A stretch of DNA of 64,000 nt from Siphonodentalium dalli (lineage: Eukaryota; Mollusca; Scaphopoda; Gadilida; Siphonodentaliidae): the NCBI GenBank assembly GCA_032622095.1, contig CP136063.1, forward strand, positions 76,917,980 to 76,981,979. The letters run 5' to 3'. Every line of letters starts with the position of its first letter. The first letter of the stretch is position 1. Below, in pieces: positions 1 to 10,289 of this stretch. Below the pieces are notes generated by a model. The model was not told the origin of the DNA. It did not search any database and saw only the letters and a program-made list of their open reading frames with translations. A program made the position numbers and the translations under genes.

Positions 1-525
1 AAGCTTGTGTCCTGGTCCCTCCCCCGTGGCCAGTCAAAAACTTCTAGTTAATTTAAGAAAACAATATTGTCATACAATTGGTCAACATTGGAATTGGAAT
101 TGTCATCAGTTGGAAATTTTCCAACCTAAGTGGGGGTGTAGGGTTTGAAATTTCCAACAGTAGGAAGGCTTGAGGCTAGGCTAGATGTTAGGATTTTGCG
201 ATTTTCTTGTTCAGATTTCAAAATTTTCGCACACCGGGCCGAACCATGGTCGGCCCGGTGTGTCATTGCCCCATCCACATGGCCAATACAAAACTGCTAA
301 TTAGTTTAGCAAAACAATATTTTACTACATTTGGTCAAACTTGTAGACATAAATGGTCATCAGTTGAAGAATTTTCCAACCTGAGGGGGAGCATGAGGTT
401 TGAAATTTCCAACACTAGGAAAGCTTCAGTTGAGGCCAGTCTAGATGCTAGGATTTGTGATTTTCTTGTATAGTTTTCAAAATGTTCTCACACCGGGCCG
501 AACAACCATGGTCGGCCCGGTGTTT
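1..525. repeat. Tandem dimer of a ~259-bp unit with a GC-rich hairpin
   Basis: Two diverged direct copies of a unit of about 259 bp. Each copy ends in a strong hairpin whose arms read ACACCGGGCCGA and its complement around an ACCATGG loop (231-261 and 490-523). Shared blocks include 'aaaacaatatt', 'ttttccaacct' and 'ttgaaatttccaaca'. The window edge probably cuts the array, because a partial third unit seems to start after 523. The 88-residue frame at 207-473 lies across the unit and is not supported as a gene. A hairpin at a unit boundary is typical of non-autonomous element ends, but the class is unknown. Confidence 0.75.
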
Positions 526-668
526 CCTGGTCTGTTGTCGGTAGCTGTGTGCATTTGTCTGGAATTAGCTCACTAGTTGTTTTTTTTTTGGGCAATTTTC
601 AGGTTAAAATATCTTAATGTTCTCATACTGGGAAAATAGAAGCATGGCTTATGAATATATAGGAAATT

Positions 669-830
669 AGGCCTGAGCATGAGGTACAAGGGGGGGGGGT
701 GCAAATGGAAATATGCAAAAAGTTGTGTTGGTGTGGTTCCGACTCAAGGGGGGGGGGTTGCAGTTGGAAATTCCCAAGGTGGACACCCCCCCCCAGCGGA
801 GACCCTCTAGCCACATCCCTGGGACGAGGT
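669..830. repeat. Short tandem dimer with G tracts, related copy at 6228-6345
   Basis: Two adjacent stretches of about 60 bp begin with a run of nine or ten G and continue with 'tgcaaatggaaat' or 'tgcagttggaaat'. The tail 'cactctagccacgtac' near 6340 matches 'accctctagccacatcc' here, so the unit is dispersed. Open frames on both strands are shadows. Confidence 0.5.
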
Positions 831-1089
831 CATCCCAGTATACAACCCCATTCTCTTAGAGAGTGGGGGTATACTTATCATCGGATATAGATGACATCTC
901 TGAAAACATATTCAGTCTTCTGAGTCCAGTAGTGTAGTTTGTAGAATGCATGTGTAGCTGGTATAGCGAAGATTTTAACAGAGATACAATGCAATGTTTC
1001 GAGTAATTAGATTCCTTTGAATCTGGAGACAGTGGAGTAATCTATTAGCCGTACACGCGAATAGCTCATTTGATCGGGGATAAGAGGCA

Positions 1090-1466
1090 TTAACCCTTTA
1101 CCCAACAAACCGGCCAAATAAAGCTTCAACAGCCTAAAATATCTTCGGTCTGTCTCAATAGAACCATACAAATATGGATATCATTGGAACCGACTCCTTG
1201 ACCACATTGTGATAGTTACAGTTATGCCCTGTGCCAATGCATTCTCTTATATATGCGAGTCGACCATAGGTCGCCTCGCATATATAAGAGAATGCATTGG
1301 CCTAAAAAAACACTTTTTACCATTTTTTCTTACATTCTTTAACAATTTTATAATTTTTAATGTGTTAAGCAATGCATTCTCTTATATATGCGAGGCGACC
1401 TATGGTCGACTCGCATATATAAGAGAATGCATTGGCACAGGGCCGTTCTGTTGGGTAAAGGGTTAA
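1090..1466 (+). mobile_element. TTAA-flanked MITE, family A, copy A1 (complete)
   Basis: Starts TTAACCCTTTACCCAACA (1090) and ends with the exact inverse (to 1466), so it has terminal inverted repeats of about 14 bp inside a TTAA target duplication. It holds two near-perfect 68-bp palindromes (1233-1301 and 1369-1436), each with the core 'gcattctcttatatatgcg', separated by an A/T-rich spacer. A TTAA target plus ends starting CCC are hallmarks of piggyBac-type elements, so a non-autonomous piggyBac-like MITE is the likely class (inference). The 85-residue frame inside it comes from the palindromes and is not a gene. Other copies are A2 (10290), A3 (20827), A4 (35872) and A5 (50291). Confidence 0.88.
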
Positions 1467-1556
1467 TTGTTGACAGACTACACATTTTGGGATATGACTT
1501 CAGCTTATCTTCAAGTACAGCGGTATCAACAGAGTACTATTAGACAATGTGTGGTT

Positions 1557-1720
1557 TAACCCTTTCTATACTAAATGGATTCTCCCACCAGTTTTAACTT
1601 TGTATATTGGAATGGTCTATTATTAATCTGGAAGGGTGTTCAAGAACTATGAGCAAACGACAAACAGGCAAACAGATAATAGATGTTCAGAAAGATTGAT
1701 ATTAAGTGTAGGTTAATGGC
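1557..1720 (+). mobile_element. Fragment of dispersed family I (TTAACCCTTTCTATAC end)
   Basis: Begins 'ttaaccctttctatactaaa', followed by 'ggattctcccacca' and 'ggaatggtctattatt'. Inverted relatives are at 23491-23735 and 32275-32577, and a weaker one is at 16724-16880. All share the terminal 'tataccaaatggattctccca' theme next to a possible TTAA. Boundaries are approximate. Confidence 0.55.
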
Positions 1721-1814
1721 TGAAAACTGTACATTATTTCAGAGAATGGATCGATCTAGGTTTTGGGCCGAGATCATTCCATTCTCTGACATAATGTACA
1801 GTTTCCAGCTATTG
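1713..1814. repeat. Imperfect 100-bp palindrome
   Basis: The left arm 'aactgtacattatttcagag' is mirrored by 'ctctgacataatgtacagtt' around a shorter inner inverted repeat that includes 'ggttttgggccgagatc'. It is probably a small foldback element. No coding content. Confidence 0.7.
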
Positions 1815-1970
1815 TCTGGCTTAGAGCACAATCCCATTGTTACAATCGTTCCCTGATTTTTGGTAAAGCACACCAATTCACCAAGGCTGTCGAAGGAATA
1901 GTTCAGTGATTATCCCATTGTTCGGCACGCGCAACTCATAACAGACAAATCGCACTAACGCTTTAAAGTA
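1815..1970. repeat. Dispersed repeat, second copy at 7852-8005, inverted part at 2395-2445
   Basis: Shares long identical blocks with 7852-8005, such as 'ttgttacaatcgttccctga' and 'aactcataacagacaaatcg'. An inverted partial copy at 2395-2445 ('gtgcgatttgtttgtcatga') makes a long-range inverted repeat around the TIR element and the telomeric tract. A reading frame on the minus strand of the 7.8-kb copy is broken here by a one-base indel, so conserved coding is not supported. Confidence 0.75.
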
Positions 1971-1976
1971 GTTTCA

Positions 1977-2187
1977 ATTATTATACCAGAGGCCATTCAC
2001 AGGGGCATGAACACCGCTCTGCTGCCCCATACACTGCCATAATACGCCGTGTCAATATACGCGCCTCTAGTTTACTATACCATGATGTAAGCAGGCGCAT
2101 ATATAGTGACGGCGTATAAGGGGAGTGCGATGGGGGGCAGCGGAGCGCTTCTACAATCCACTGTGCATAGCCTCTGGTATAATAATA
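1977..2187. mobile_element. Inverted-repeat element (TTATACCAGAGGC ends)
   Basis: Arms of about 95 bp: 'ttataccagaggc' at the left and 'gcctctggtataa' at the right, with matching inner blocks ('gctctgctgcccca', 'cggagcgctt', 'tacgccgt'). It directly abuts telomere-type repeats. An arm fragment recurs at 3578-3662. The class is unknown. Confidence 0.7.
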
Positions 2188-2312
2188 CACTAACCCTAAC
2201 TCTAACCTAACCCTAACCCTAACCCTAACCCTAGCCCTATCCCTAACCCTAACCCTAACCCTAGCCCCATCCCTAACCCTAACCCCATCCCTGACCCTAA
2301 CCCTAACCCTAA
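2188..2312. repeat. Interstitial telomeric repeat tract (CCCTAA)n, degenerate
   Basis: About 125 bp built from CCCTAA units with variants (CCCTAG, CCCCAT, CCCTGA). TTAGGG is the usual metazoan telomere unit. The tract is internal and degenerate, so it is an interstitial tract, not a chromosome end. The apparent 130-residue minus-strand frame 'RVRVRV...' across it is repeat-derived. Confidence 0.93.
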
Positions 2313-2449
2313 CACATATGGAGAATGGATGGGGTGCGTGGTTTCGTGTATTCTCACATGAAGGATATACCAATAATTGAAGCTATTTGAAACGACCGTG
2401 CGATTTGTTTGTCATGAGTGGCGTGTGTCGAACAATGGGATATAACTAA

Positions 2450-3017
2450 ACTATTATTTTGCCAATCTTTGTAATTGGTGTGCCTTACAAAAATACAACA
2501 TATATACATCAACATGGCGATCGGACGGGTGGTCATAGTAACACATGCACTGGTTGAATTATTTATTAACTGGTAGAATAACAACAGTTATTATAATTAA
2601 TCAACTGAACTAATCCAGTTCCGAGAATGTCCACAGGTACCCAGGACCACTAATGATTATCAAACGAATTAACATTCACATTTAGAACCACAGAATAGTG
2701 ATATAGCTAAAAATCCAACAGAATCGTCAATGATTATTTAGTATAGAAAGTGTTAAACTTTTGCAGATTGGCTTGAATGGTGGCTTACTATTTTGGCTTC
2801 TCGTCTTGTCCATGGGAGAAAACAAATTGCATGCGACGATTGGCGATTGCCTGAAATAAATTGTATTCGGGTTGCATGTTTTTTGTCGAATACAAGTCTG
2901 TGCATACAGTATAGTTGGCAGTAAAGATTAGTGTGCGCATGCGACTGATGGGCACTACTTGTTGCTATCAATTAAATATAAATGTTGTGTAGGCAAACTA
3001 GATGTAGAATCGGCATT
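2450..3017. other. No recognisable feature
   Basis: AT-rich, apparently unique sequence. Only short frames on both strands, without recognisable motifs. Confidence 0.5.
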
Positions 3018-3258
3018 TCAATGACTGGAGCTTCCTGAAATTTTGCGAAAACTCTGTGTCAATGCACTCTCTCGCATATGCGAGTCTTACAAGGGAGCAT
3101 CGCATATATAACATAATACATTGGCCCAACAATGTTTACTTTGGCCTTGTAAGCAAGTGTATTCTCTTATATATGCGAGGTTTCCTATGGAGGAATTCAG
3201 TGGCATGGGTTCTTTAATGCATGCTGTACCAGCGCAGCTCCCGTCATGAAAGGGTTAA
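3018..3258 (+). mobile_element. TTAA-type MITE, family H, copy H1
   Basis: The right end is 'ctcccgtcatgaaagggttaa' in outline, i.e. TTAACCCTTTCATGACGGG inverted. The left part 'atgactggagcttcctgaaa' is the other end, as in H2 (54045-54295, opposite strand). Internal blocks 'attctcttatatatgcgagg' resemble the family A palindromes, so A and H look related. The left TTAA has decayed. Confidence 0.72.
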
Positions 3259-3577
3259 CCCTTATAAAGCACTCTGATAAAATTTGCCGAGGTGATTGGA
3301 ACAGGTGAAATGATGTAATTTGACCAGGGTGTTATTCTGGTAAAAATTGTCTAATGAATTTGTTTTAGGGTTTTGTTGTATGTGCGTTGTTAAGATCTTT
3401 GGTGATTTCAGATTGGAATTGTTTATTCATTAGTGCTGCTTTCTCTGCACTGGTGACAGTGAGTGTGGTACCCTATTGGAGAGGTGCTATCACAGTATTG
3501 TCCCTCCTTTTTTACGTCAGTAATTTCCATAATGACTTACTCCTTTTTTTCTGCACTTTCTTTGACGATCTCTTTTA

Positions 3578-3662
3578 GGCACAGTGGCCTGTAACGCGCT
3601 CCGCTGTCCGCCCCCCCCCCCTTGCACTGCCCATATACGCCGCCTCTATATGCGCGCCTTCT
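3578..3662. mobile_element. Fragment of the 1977-2187 element
   Basis: Blocks 'gcacagtgg', 'gcgctccgctg', 'tatacgccg' and 'tatatgcgcgcctt' match one arm of the element at 1977-2187 (inverted). A C10 run interrupts it. Confidence 0.55.
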
Positions 3663-4960
3663 TCGCGTTAATGGAACATTATATAGACAAGGGGCACTGT
3701 AGAAATTTAACGTTTCACCATCGCTCGGGAGTCGCACAAATTTAGCCCATTCACCCCAGTAATGATAACGATATATACACGGATGGATCGGCAAAGAATT
3801 CATCTTTCAATAAATACCACAAACCGCCATCAGAAACATTCATACACGTTGCATTTGATAAAATTTTAACCACCGAATATTGTCTCCGGAGAGCGTATTT
3901 TTTAGGATTGATCCGGCTCAGCTAGCAATGGCCGACATATGTCTCTAAATTCACCACCCATACAGTTTACTATCATTAAAAATCGGTCAAACGATCAACT
4001 AAATATCTGGAACTTAGTGATTTCTTGTCGGCTAATAATTTATTTACTCATACAAATCAACACATTGTCAGTAAACAATTTAGATAGAGGAGAAATATGT
4101 CGATAATTCCAACTTTAAAAAAAAAAGGGTAAGGGTAAATTAATAACCCAAGAGGCGTACCTTTGTTTCCACCAAAAGCTTCATCCGGTGACGCTACATA
4201 AGAGAACATTGACCATTTAATACAGCAGTTGACTCACACTGCCGCCTGTACACACGGGGAATTTAAGTTGTTTGTAATCTACATCAATTCATATCCTACT
4301 AAGTGTACAACATCCAGAGGCAACCAGCGACGTTCCCCCATATTTACAGGGATATTTATTTTTTCTGAACAAGTTAGTTCAATAGAAAAATTGTTAAGAA
4401 CGTTGCTCAACGTAGAGATAACCGGGTAAGCGATTAATCTCTGTATAAACATTACGGAAATTGCCACTTCGAATAAAAGCAAGAGCTACTTTTATTATAA
4501 ATTACAAATGTATCGGAAGAGCAAACCGCTGTTGAATAAACTCAAAGCAACCGCTAATCTTCAAGGTTATCCCTTGGCCAAGAATCAAGGTTGATTTTGA
4601 GTCTGGAGTTTGCTCGAATTTGTTGTTGTTTTTTTTCTTTTTCTAAGTACATGTATGCTGATGGAAATTTACAGAATCGCACTTGTTTGCCCCAGGCCAT
4701 CTATTTATTGCACGAGTGCGATGGCGTAAGAATGGTAAGAGAGGCCGCGAATGCTCGAATGCCTCGAATTTGTCCATGGTATTTTTCGATCTTGTCGCGT
4801 GTGAAGGAGTTTTTACATGTATTTTATTAAGTTCCGGTTTCATTGTCGAGATCAAACAGCATTTAGTGTGTGTGTGGAACTGCCTAAAACATGACACGGG
4901 CTGAGACGCATGTTTTTTTTAATCACAATTATGTAATAGGAAAGTACAGTCCATACATCC
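3663..4960. other. No recognisable feature
   Basis: AT-rich sequence with short overlapping frames on both strands (for example around 4591-4900). None shows a family motif, and I see no repeat partner in this window. Confidence 0.45.
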
Positions 4961-4962
4961 TC

Positions 4963-5334
4963 ATCCCTGGTTAAGTGGTCCTGATATTTTGCGATGATGT
5001 CGGTGTGTTCTGTTGAATTGATATGGTGCTGGCAGAGCAAACTAATGCTGTTAAGAAAACGTATCGTTATTGCTCTTAAGTTGTCATTTTCGCGGCCTCT
5101 GGGTATTGTGAACGCATCGAGGAAAAGTCATCATGTGTATAAACCATTTGGAAACTTATATTATGTTATATTATTTTAATGAAGGCTAATTATGGTTGTT
5201 GCCAAACGACCACACAATAAAAATGTCTATTCCTGCGAACACCAGCGCAGCCATTATTAAAATATTTTATAAATGTATATCTTCTAGAACGTTTCACACA
5301 CAGACACTAGCTGTTAAATTGACAGCGAAAATCG
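4963..5334 (+). repeat. Left half of a diverged duplicated locus (partner 14987-15390)
   Basis: 'ggttaagtggtc', 'ggtgtgt' and 'ttgtcattttcgc' occur in the same order here and at 14987-15120. The collinear continuation after repeat D1 is at 5985-6125 ('tactgtttctta', 'ttcatagcaatt', 'aaattagcagg'), matching 15395-15500. The partner lacks D, which suggests D1 was inserted between the halves. Confidence 0.5.
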
Positions 5335-5945
5335 ACAATTAAGATAATGATAATGAGATTGTTGGTGTTGTTGGCAATTTATAAGCGATAAGCGCTAACA
5401 CCTGTACATTGTAGGGGATAAACATTTTGTATATCGTGATCATTGGTTCCCATTGTATAACATTATACAGGCTACCATGTATACACACTATCATATATAC
5501 ACACTATCATATATACACCATATCATATATACACAATATCATATATACACCATATCATATATACACCATATCATTCAGAGGCCAAGTAGTGATAAATCTG
5601 AGCTGACCAATTCGTCTTTTCTGGACCGCGGTTTACATTTATTACACGATCAGTTCAATGGTGGAGCTGTAAATAATCTTGATTGATGGTGTGTCTATAG
5701 CGTGAGAGTGGCGGGTTGGTGTTACATGTATCATGTCGCAATTGATTGATTCTCATACTTAAGTTGATTATAAGCGAGCACTTGTTCTCGTTAGTTAAGG
5801 ATGTGCCAATAAACAGTATACCGGCCTGCTTGTGGTCCGCCTATAATGGATGCTCATCTCACCTAACATAGTTGTCAATCAGATGTAGCCACTGAATAAC
5901 ACGAAAGTCCCCTTAAACATGGTTGGCTGGACGTCAATTGTAGGT
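5335..5945 (+). repeat. Dispersed repeat D, copy D1 (empty site for element E)
   Basis: Matches 8370-8708 plus 10103-10288, for example 'gcaatttataagcga', 'ctggaccgcggtttacat', 'gtggagctgtaaataatctt' and 'gcttgtggtccgcct'. At 5759-5762 it has one TTAA, exactly where copy D2 carries element E between two TTAA. A short C-terminal frame ending FNGGAVNNLD is shared by D1 and D2. The differences between the two are amino-acid changing, so there is no sign of selection for a protein. Confidence 0.82.
5476..5574. repeat. ~17-bp tandem repeat (catatcatatatacac)
   Basis: Five to six imperfect units of 'catatcatatatacac' inside D1. D2 has only a short remnant near 8513-8540, so this is a local expansion after the copies separated. 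Confidence 0.85.
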
Positions 5946-5984
5946 TTAAAACTGCTCAGATTAGGCAAACACCGCGAAAATGGC

Positions 5985-7149
5985 AACCTTAGAAAAAAAA
6001 ACTGTACTGTTTCTTACCAACATCGTTTGGCCTACCAGCATCTTAAAACATTTTCATAGCAATTTTTCAGGACTAATCATCGCAACACCATAGCAAATTA
6101 GCAGGATCACTTAACCCGGGGTGGTCCTGGGATCTGGAGATTATACTAACTGAAGCGACAGAAATTATCAATAGAAACAGTAAAGAGTTGGAAAATATTC
6201 CAACAGTTGGATAGCATCCTGTGAAAGTTGCAAGTTTCTAACAAGGGGGGGGGGGGTACATCGAATTTCCCGACATTTTGGTCTGGTTCAAGGTGTGCAG
6301 TTGGAAATGTCAAGTCAGACACACCTGATGCATACACTCTAGCCACGTACCCGACAACAGGTATAAGTGCACATGTACTCGCTCCAAGATTGCTATTGTG
6401 TTATCACGGTGGCTCTGATTACTACATTCGATTACCACCAGTTAAATAGTGTGCCAATGAATTCTACTTCAATCATATAGAGTGATTTATGTTCGTGGCT
6501 TCCGTGCATAACACAAATATAGCATTGATGATTATGTGTCCCTTTGGAAATAAATAAGTGGCATTTAACTCGATTGTGTTTGTGGTAGTATTGTACGGTA
6601 AGGTTACTATATAGATTTCAGATTTATAATGTTCGCTTCTATTCAGCGCGGGTCGACATAACATACTGAAATATCTAGATTATATATTGTTGCATACATT
6701 GGTGCAAGGGGTTCGTATTTTAAATAGCGATGGAAATGCATATTTATATATATCACATGAAACCGCTATTATATCATTTAAAAACCCATACATATTTCCT
6801 TATCTCTCACACGTGATGAATAAGCATCTTGGCATCGCGCCAAAACAAAATGACCGCACGCGTCGATATTTAAATTGATTCAGGCGGATTAATACTATTT
6901 CGAAATGCCGGGCATGATACCAACACCAGACGATGCAAAATGATTGTTTTGTTCACTAAAGTTAAAATCCTGTCCAACTGCGTTGCACTAACGAAAATAG
7001 ACATAACACAAAAACAAAGAGGAAAATTGGGGGACTATATTTTCCGTCGCCAGCACAGAGCGCAATATTGTCGTATACTGTTGTAAAGCGTCTCAGCCAA
7101 CACTGTAAATGTTATGTATTTTGCAGCTTCTTTTAAGATTTCTTTTCTT
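5985..7149. other. Diverged repeat remnants, otherwise unremarkable
   Basis: 5985-6125 is the right half of the locus duplicated at 15395-15500. 6145-6345 contains a G12 run and the motif related to 669-830. 6350-7149 has no repeat partner or coding signal I can see. Confidence 0.45.
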
Positions 7150-7331
7150 TTGATTTGTTAAATAGAGGATCTCACATGAGTTTCTATTTTATACGGAATG
7201 TATCAACCGAGTTCACTAAATTCGATTTGAGCCGAGGTTTACCGAGGCTCAAATAGAATTTAGAGGACGAGGTTGATAAATTACGTATAAAATAGGACGA
7301 GTGTGAGATACCTTTTATCACATGATCAAAT
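7150..7331. mobile_element. Foldback (palindromic) element, ~180 bp
   Basis: The arms 'tctattttatacg' and 'cgtataaaatag', together with 'tcgatttgagcc' and 'ggctcaaatagaa' around a short loop, give an almost full-length hairpin bounded by 'gatctcac' and 'gtgagata'. No coding content. Typical of a MITE. Confidence 0.75.
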
Positions 7332-7851
7332 AAACCCGAAGCAACGCGAAATATTCATCGAAAACAACAATCATAAACTACAGCGATCGCAAGTTATCTG
7401 AAGAACGCCGTGACGTCATCGCATGCGCTGATATTAAACGTGTCTATTACTGATAATTATGAAACTGCTTTTATGGCCAAATTATGTGATAAAAAGGGAT
7501 AACGCTCTAGTTTTTCCCCAAGTGATATACAAGATCTTCAGTTCGTTATGTTGTGATGTCAGATTTTATGAAACTCGTCTGCGACTCGTTGTGAATCAAA
7601 TTTATCAAACCCGTTTTTATGAAAATTCGCGTAGATGCTATAATGGTGGACGGTTGTTTGTTGCTATTGGGTTGTTCGTGTGAAGTATTATAACGATAAT
7701 GCCGAATTCGTCTTTTCTGGTTTAAACCTGGTCTATGCACATCTCTAGGTTTAAACAACCGTTTGACAGCTAAAGCCATATAGTTTAATCCTGAGACCGC
7801 AGGTCTAAGTGACGGCTTCGTCGCCTCTGTGTTAATGCCGGACCAATGTTT
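7332..7851. other. No recognisable feature
   Basis: AT-rich sequence. A 166-residue minus-strand frame runs 8046-7546, but its upstream half lies in the dispersed repeat at 7852-8005, where the sister copy is frameshifted. I do not call it a gene. Confidence 0.45.
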
Positions 7852-8005
7852 AGCATTAGAGCACACTCCCATTGTTACAATCGTTCCCTGATTTTTGGTA
7901 AAGCACATCAATTCCCAAGGCTGGCGAAGGAATGGTTCAGTGATTATCCCATTGTTAGGCGCACGCAACTCATAACAGACAAATCGCACGGGCGCTTCAA
8001 AGTGG
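7852..8005. repeat. Dispersed repeat, partner of 1815-1970
   Basis: Near-identical over most of its length to 1815-1970, with one single-base indel after 'cagccttgg' on the minus strand. See that entry. Confidence 0.78.
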
Positions 8006-8206
8006 GACCAGTCCGTGTTGTTTCGGACATATCTATTCACATTCAACGGTGATCAGTTCATGTTAATCACATTGTTGGGCGTGGCTAACCGGCTATTGTG
8101 TCCAATCGCGGTCAGCGCAAGGATTATGCGTCGTGGTCAAAACACGCTCAACGGCACATTTGCAGTTGATTGCATTATGTGAGATAAAATGTGCTCTAAG
8201 TCGGTC

Positions 8207-8285
8207 AGAGCACGCGAATAGTTCTTTACCAGAATAAATCTCGTCTTCGACTCGATTGATTCTGGTAAGGAACAATTCTTGTGCT
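8207..8285. repeat. Hairpin with gagcac/gtgctc ends
   Basis: 'gagcacgcgaatagttcttt' is mirrored by 'aaggaacaattcttgtgctc' around 'accagaata...attctggt'. Small palindrome of unknown origin. Confidence 0.65.
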
Positions 8286-9496
8286 CTATCCATTACGAAG
8301 TGTCTCAATAGCGTCGAGCCAAACAACTTTACTTGCCTTAATTAATGCAGATCACCGCGTTCTATAGACTACTAAAATCGACAATTATGATAACGAGATG
8401 TATTATTGGCAATTTATAAGCGAGAAGTGCTAACAACTGAAAATGGTTGGGGATAAATGTTTGGTATATTGTGATCATTGTTTCTCGTTATATAACCTTA
8501 TACCGGCAACTGCATATATATATATGCACCATATCATATCAAGCAAGTCTGAGATGACGAATTCGTATTTTCTGGACCGCGGTTTACATTTTTTACACAA
8601 TCAGTTCAATGGTGGAGCTGTAAATAATCTTGATTGATGGTGTGTATATAACGTGAGAGTGGCGGGTTGGTGTTACATACACCATGTCACAATTGATTAT
8701 TCTCTTAGTTAAGATGGAGGTGCACGTTTTGCATAAATACAGACAAATAGGACAAGAGATTTTCAACAAAGAATTTCTCTGAATCTATCAGGCGAAAAAT
8801 CTTTAATTTCACATATCATCATCTTCATTGTTGCCGAATCTGAGCAATTATTAAGAGGTGACAAAAACAGTGGATTATAATACATTTGGGAGGTTGAAAA
8901 TAATATTTTCTTTATTGTCCCTTTTGGTACCAAGAACTGCTAGAATAATAAATAATTTCACACAACACTCCAATCACCAAACAGCTCATTGTTTTGGATC
9001 CATGAGATGAGGCTTCATTTCTAGCATAATGTGGAGCTAGATTTTTAATTGCATAATATAGTGAAATACCCCCATATATTATAACGAAGAATAAAGCAGT
9101 CAGAATTATTCCAGCCCAATGAAAACAACTGTTGATATGATGCAGTGTGGTCCACCCAATCAGTGCACAATCAACATAAATTAGGCCACAGTGTTAATAG
9201 TGATGGTTGTCAGCTTCAACTTGGTTATGAAGCCACGACCCAGAACTCATCTCAGCCCAATGTTTCATTGAACATGAATGACATGAAAATTCCCAAATAG
9301 AGAACATTATTTGTGGGTAGTTGTCTTTATAAGTGAAACTAATCATAAAATTTCATGAATCAAGAAAAATTAAGTCTCCTCTCCTGATCTTCAGATATGA
9401 TATCATGGATATATGAACTGCACATTTGAAACAAATCTAATTTACAGTCTTGGTACATGAAACGGTGAACTTTTACAATTGTTCGATGGTTCTTAA

Positions 9497-9981
9497 ACGG
9501 ACATGGCTCATTCGATCCTCCAAATTTTGTCTACGTAATTTGGAAGGACGGATACGATAGGTCGATAAATACACGAAATATTGATATGCCGGTTTCATAT
9601 GCTTTGAAAAACATCTCCCAAAGTCACATCCATTTCCCAGCATTTTTCAATTTTTCGCCCGAAGTCAGACAAACGCTCTTTATTGCTACCATATCAGGAA
9701 TAGAATAACATGGAACGCTCCTTTCTGTTCCATGTCATGCAAATGGCTGTTTTTTGTTTGGGACCCAAACACCTTGTTCATGGTTGCATTTTTCATTACT
9801 TCAATGAGTCGTTTTGGGTTACAGAATGTCGTAGAAAGGTAGATCAGATATTTATCGACCTATTTCGATACTGGGAAACAATCGAAAGCTAATAATATTA
9901 TTTGTATTTTGGAGCGCAAACCGCCTTGTATTTTGGAGCGCAAACCGCCTTGTATTTTGGAGCGCAAACCGCCATGTGGCT
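9497..9981 (+). mobile_element. TTAA-flanked element, family F, copy F1, inside E1
   Basis: Begins ACGGACATGGC and ends GCCATGTGGCT (imperfect inverted ends) between TTAA at 9493-9496 and 9982-9985. E2 has a single TTAA at 55311-55314 at the corresponding position, which proves the insertion point. A second copy is at 44311-44737, and a 3'-end fragment is at 19315-19372. The internal 'acgctctttatt...ccatatcaggaat' is shared with family G. Confidence 0.87.
9901..9972. repeat. 24-bp tandem triplication (gcgcaaaccgcc)
   Basis: Three near-identical 24-bp units 'tgtattttggagcgcaaacc' + 'gcct' near the right end of F1. The other F copies have only one, so this arose locally. Confidence 0.92.
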
Positions 9982-10289
9982 TTAAATAATGAATCACAAT
10001 AATCGTTTGTACCAAATTTCACAAATAAATTCCTGACAAATTTTGAGAAAATCCATTTAGAAATACCAGGGAATTTTGGCCAAACGTGCATCTGACCATT
10101 AAGTTGGTTATAAGCGTGCATTTGTTCGCGTTAGTTGAGGGCGTGCGAATAACCAGTGTACCGTTCTGCTTGTGGTCCGCCTGGTAACAGGGTAGTTCGA
10201 TGCATGTTGGTCTCACCGAATATAGTTGTCAATCAGCTATATCCACTGAATACCCATTAGACCCGGTTAGCCGGACGTCAATATAGGCG

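Larger units (their letters stand above)
8713..10098 (+). mobile_element. TTAA-flanked element, family E, copy E1, carrying nested F1
   Basis: Flanked by TTAA on both sides. The ends match the inverted-repeat consensus GGGNNAGACGCACGTTTTGC seen better in E2 (54543-55427). Without the F1 insertion it is about 0.9 kb, as in E2, and the copies align throughout ('gagattttcaacaaagaatt', 'aacactccaatcacca', 'cccagaactcatctcag'). No transposase frame, so non-autonomous. Confidence 0.87.
8370..10288 (+). repeat. Dispersed repeat D, copy D2, interrupted by element E1
   Basis: Two halves, 8370-8708 and 10103-10288, align to an uninterrupted D1 (5335-5945). E1 sits between duplicated TTAA sites (8709-8712 and 10099-10102). 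The right end of D2 abuts MITE A2 at 10290. Confidence 0.85.

Noticed and set aside
1981-2373. 130-codon minus-strand frame with RVRVRV
   Set aside because: It covers the telomeric tract and an inverted-repeat element. The composition follows the DNA repeat.
5453-5686. Short frame with FNGGAVNNLD shared by D1 and D2
   Set aside because: All differences between the two copies in the shared part change amino acids, and upstream parts are unrelated microsatellite translations.
7546-8046. 166-codon minus-strand frame, one of the longest outside satellites
   Set aside because: Its upstream half is a dispersed repeat whose other copy (1815-1970) has a one-base indel that breaks the frame. No known motif.
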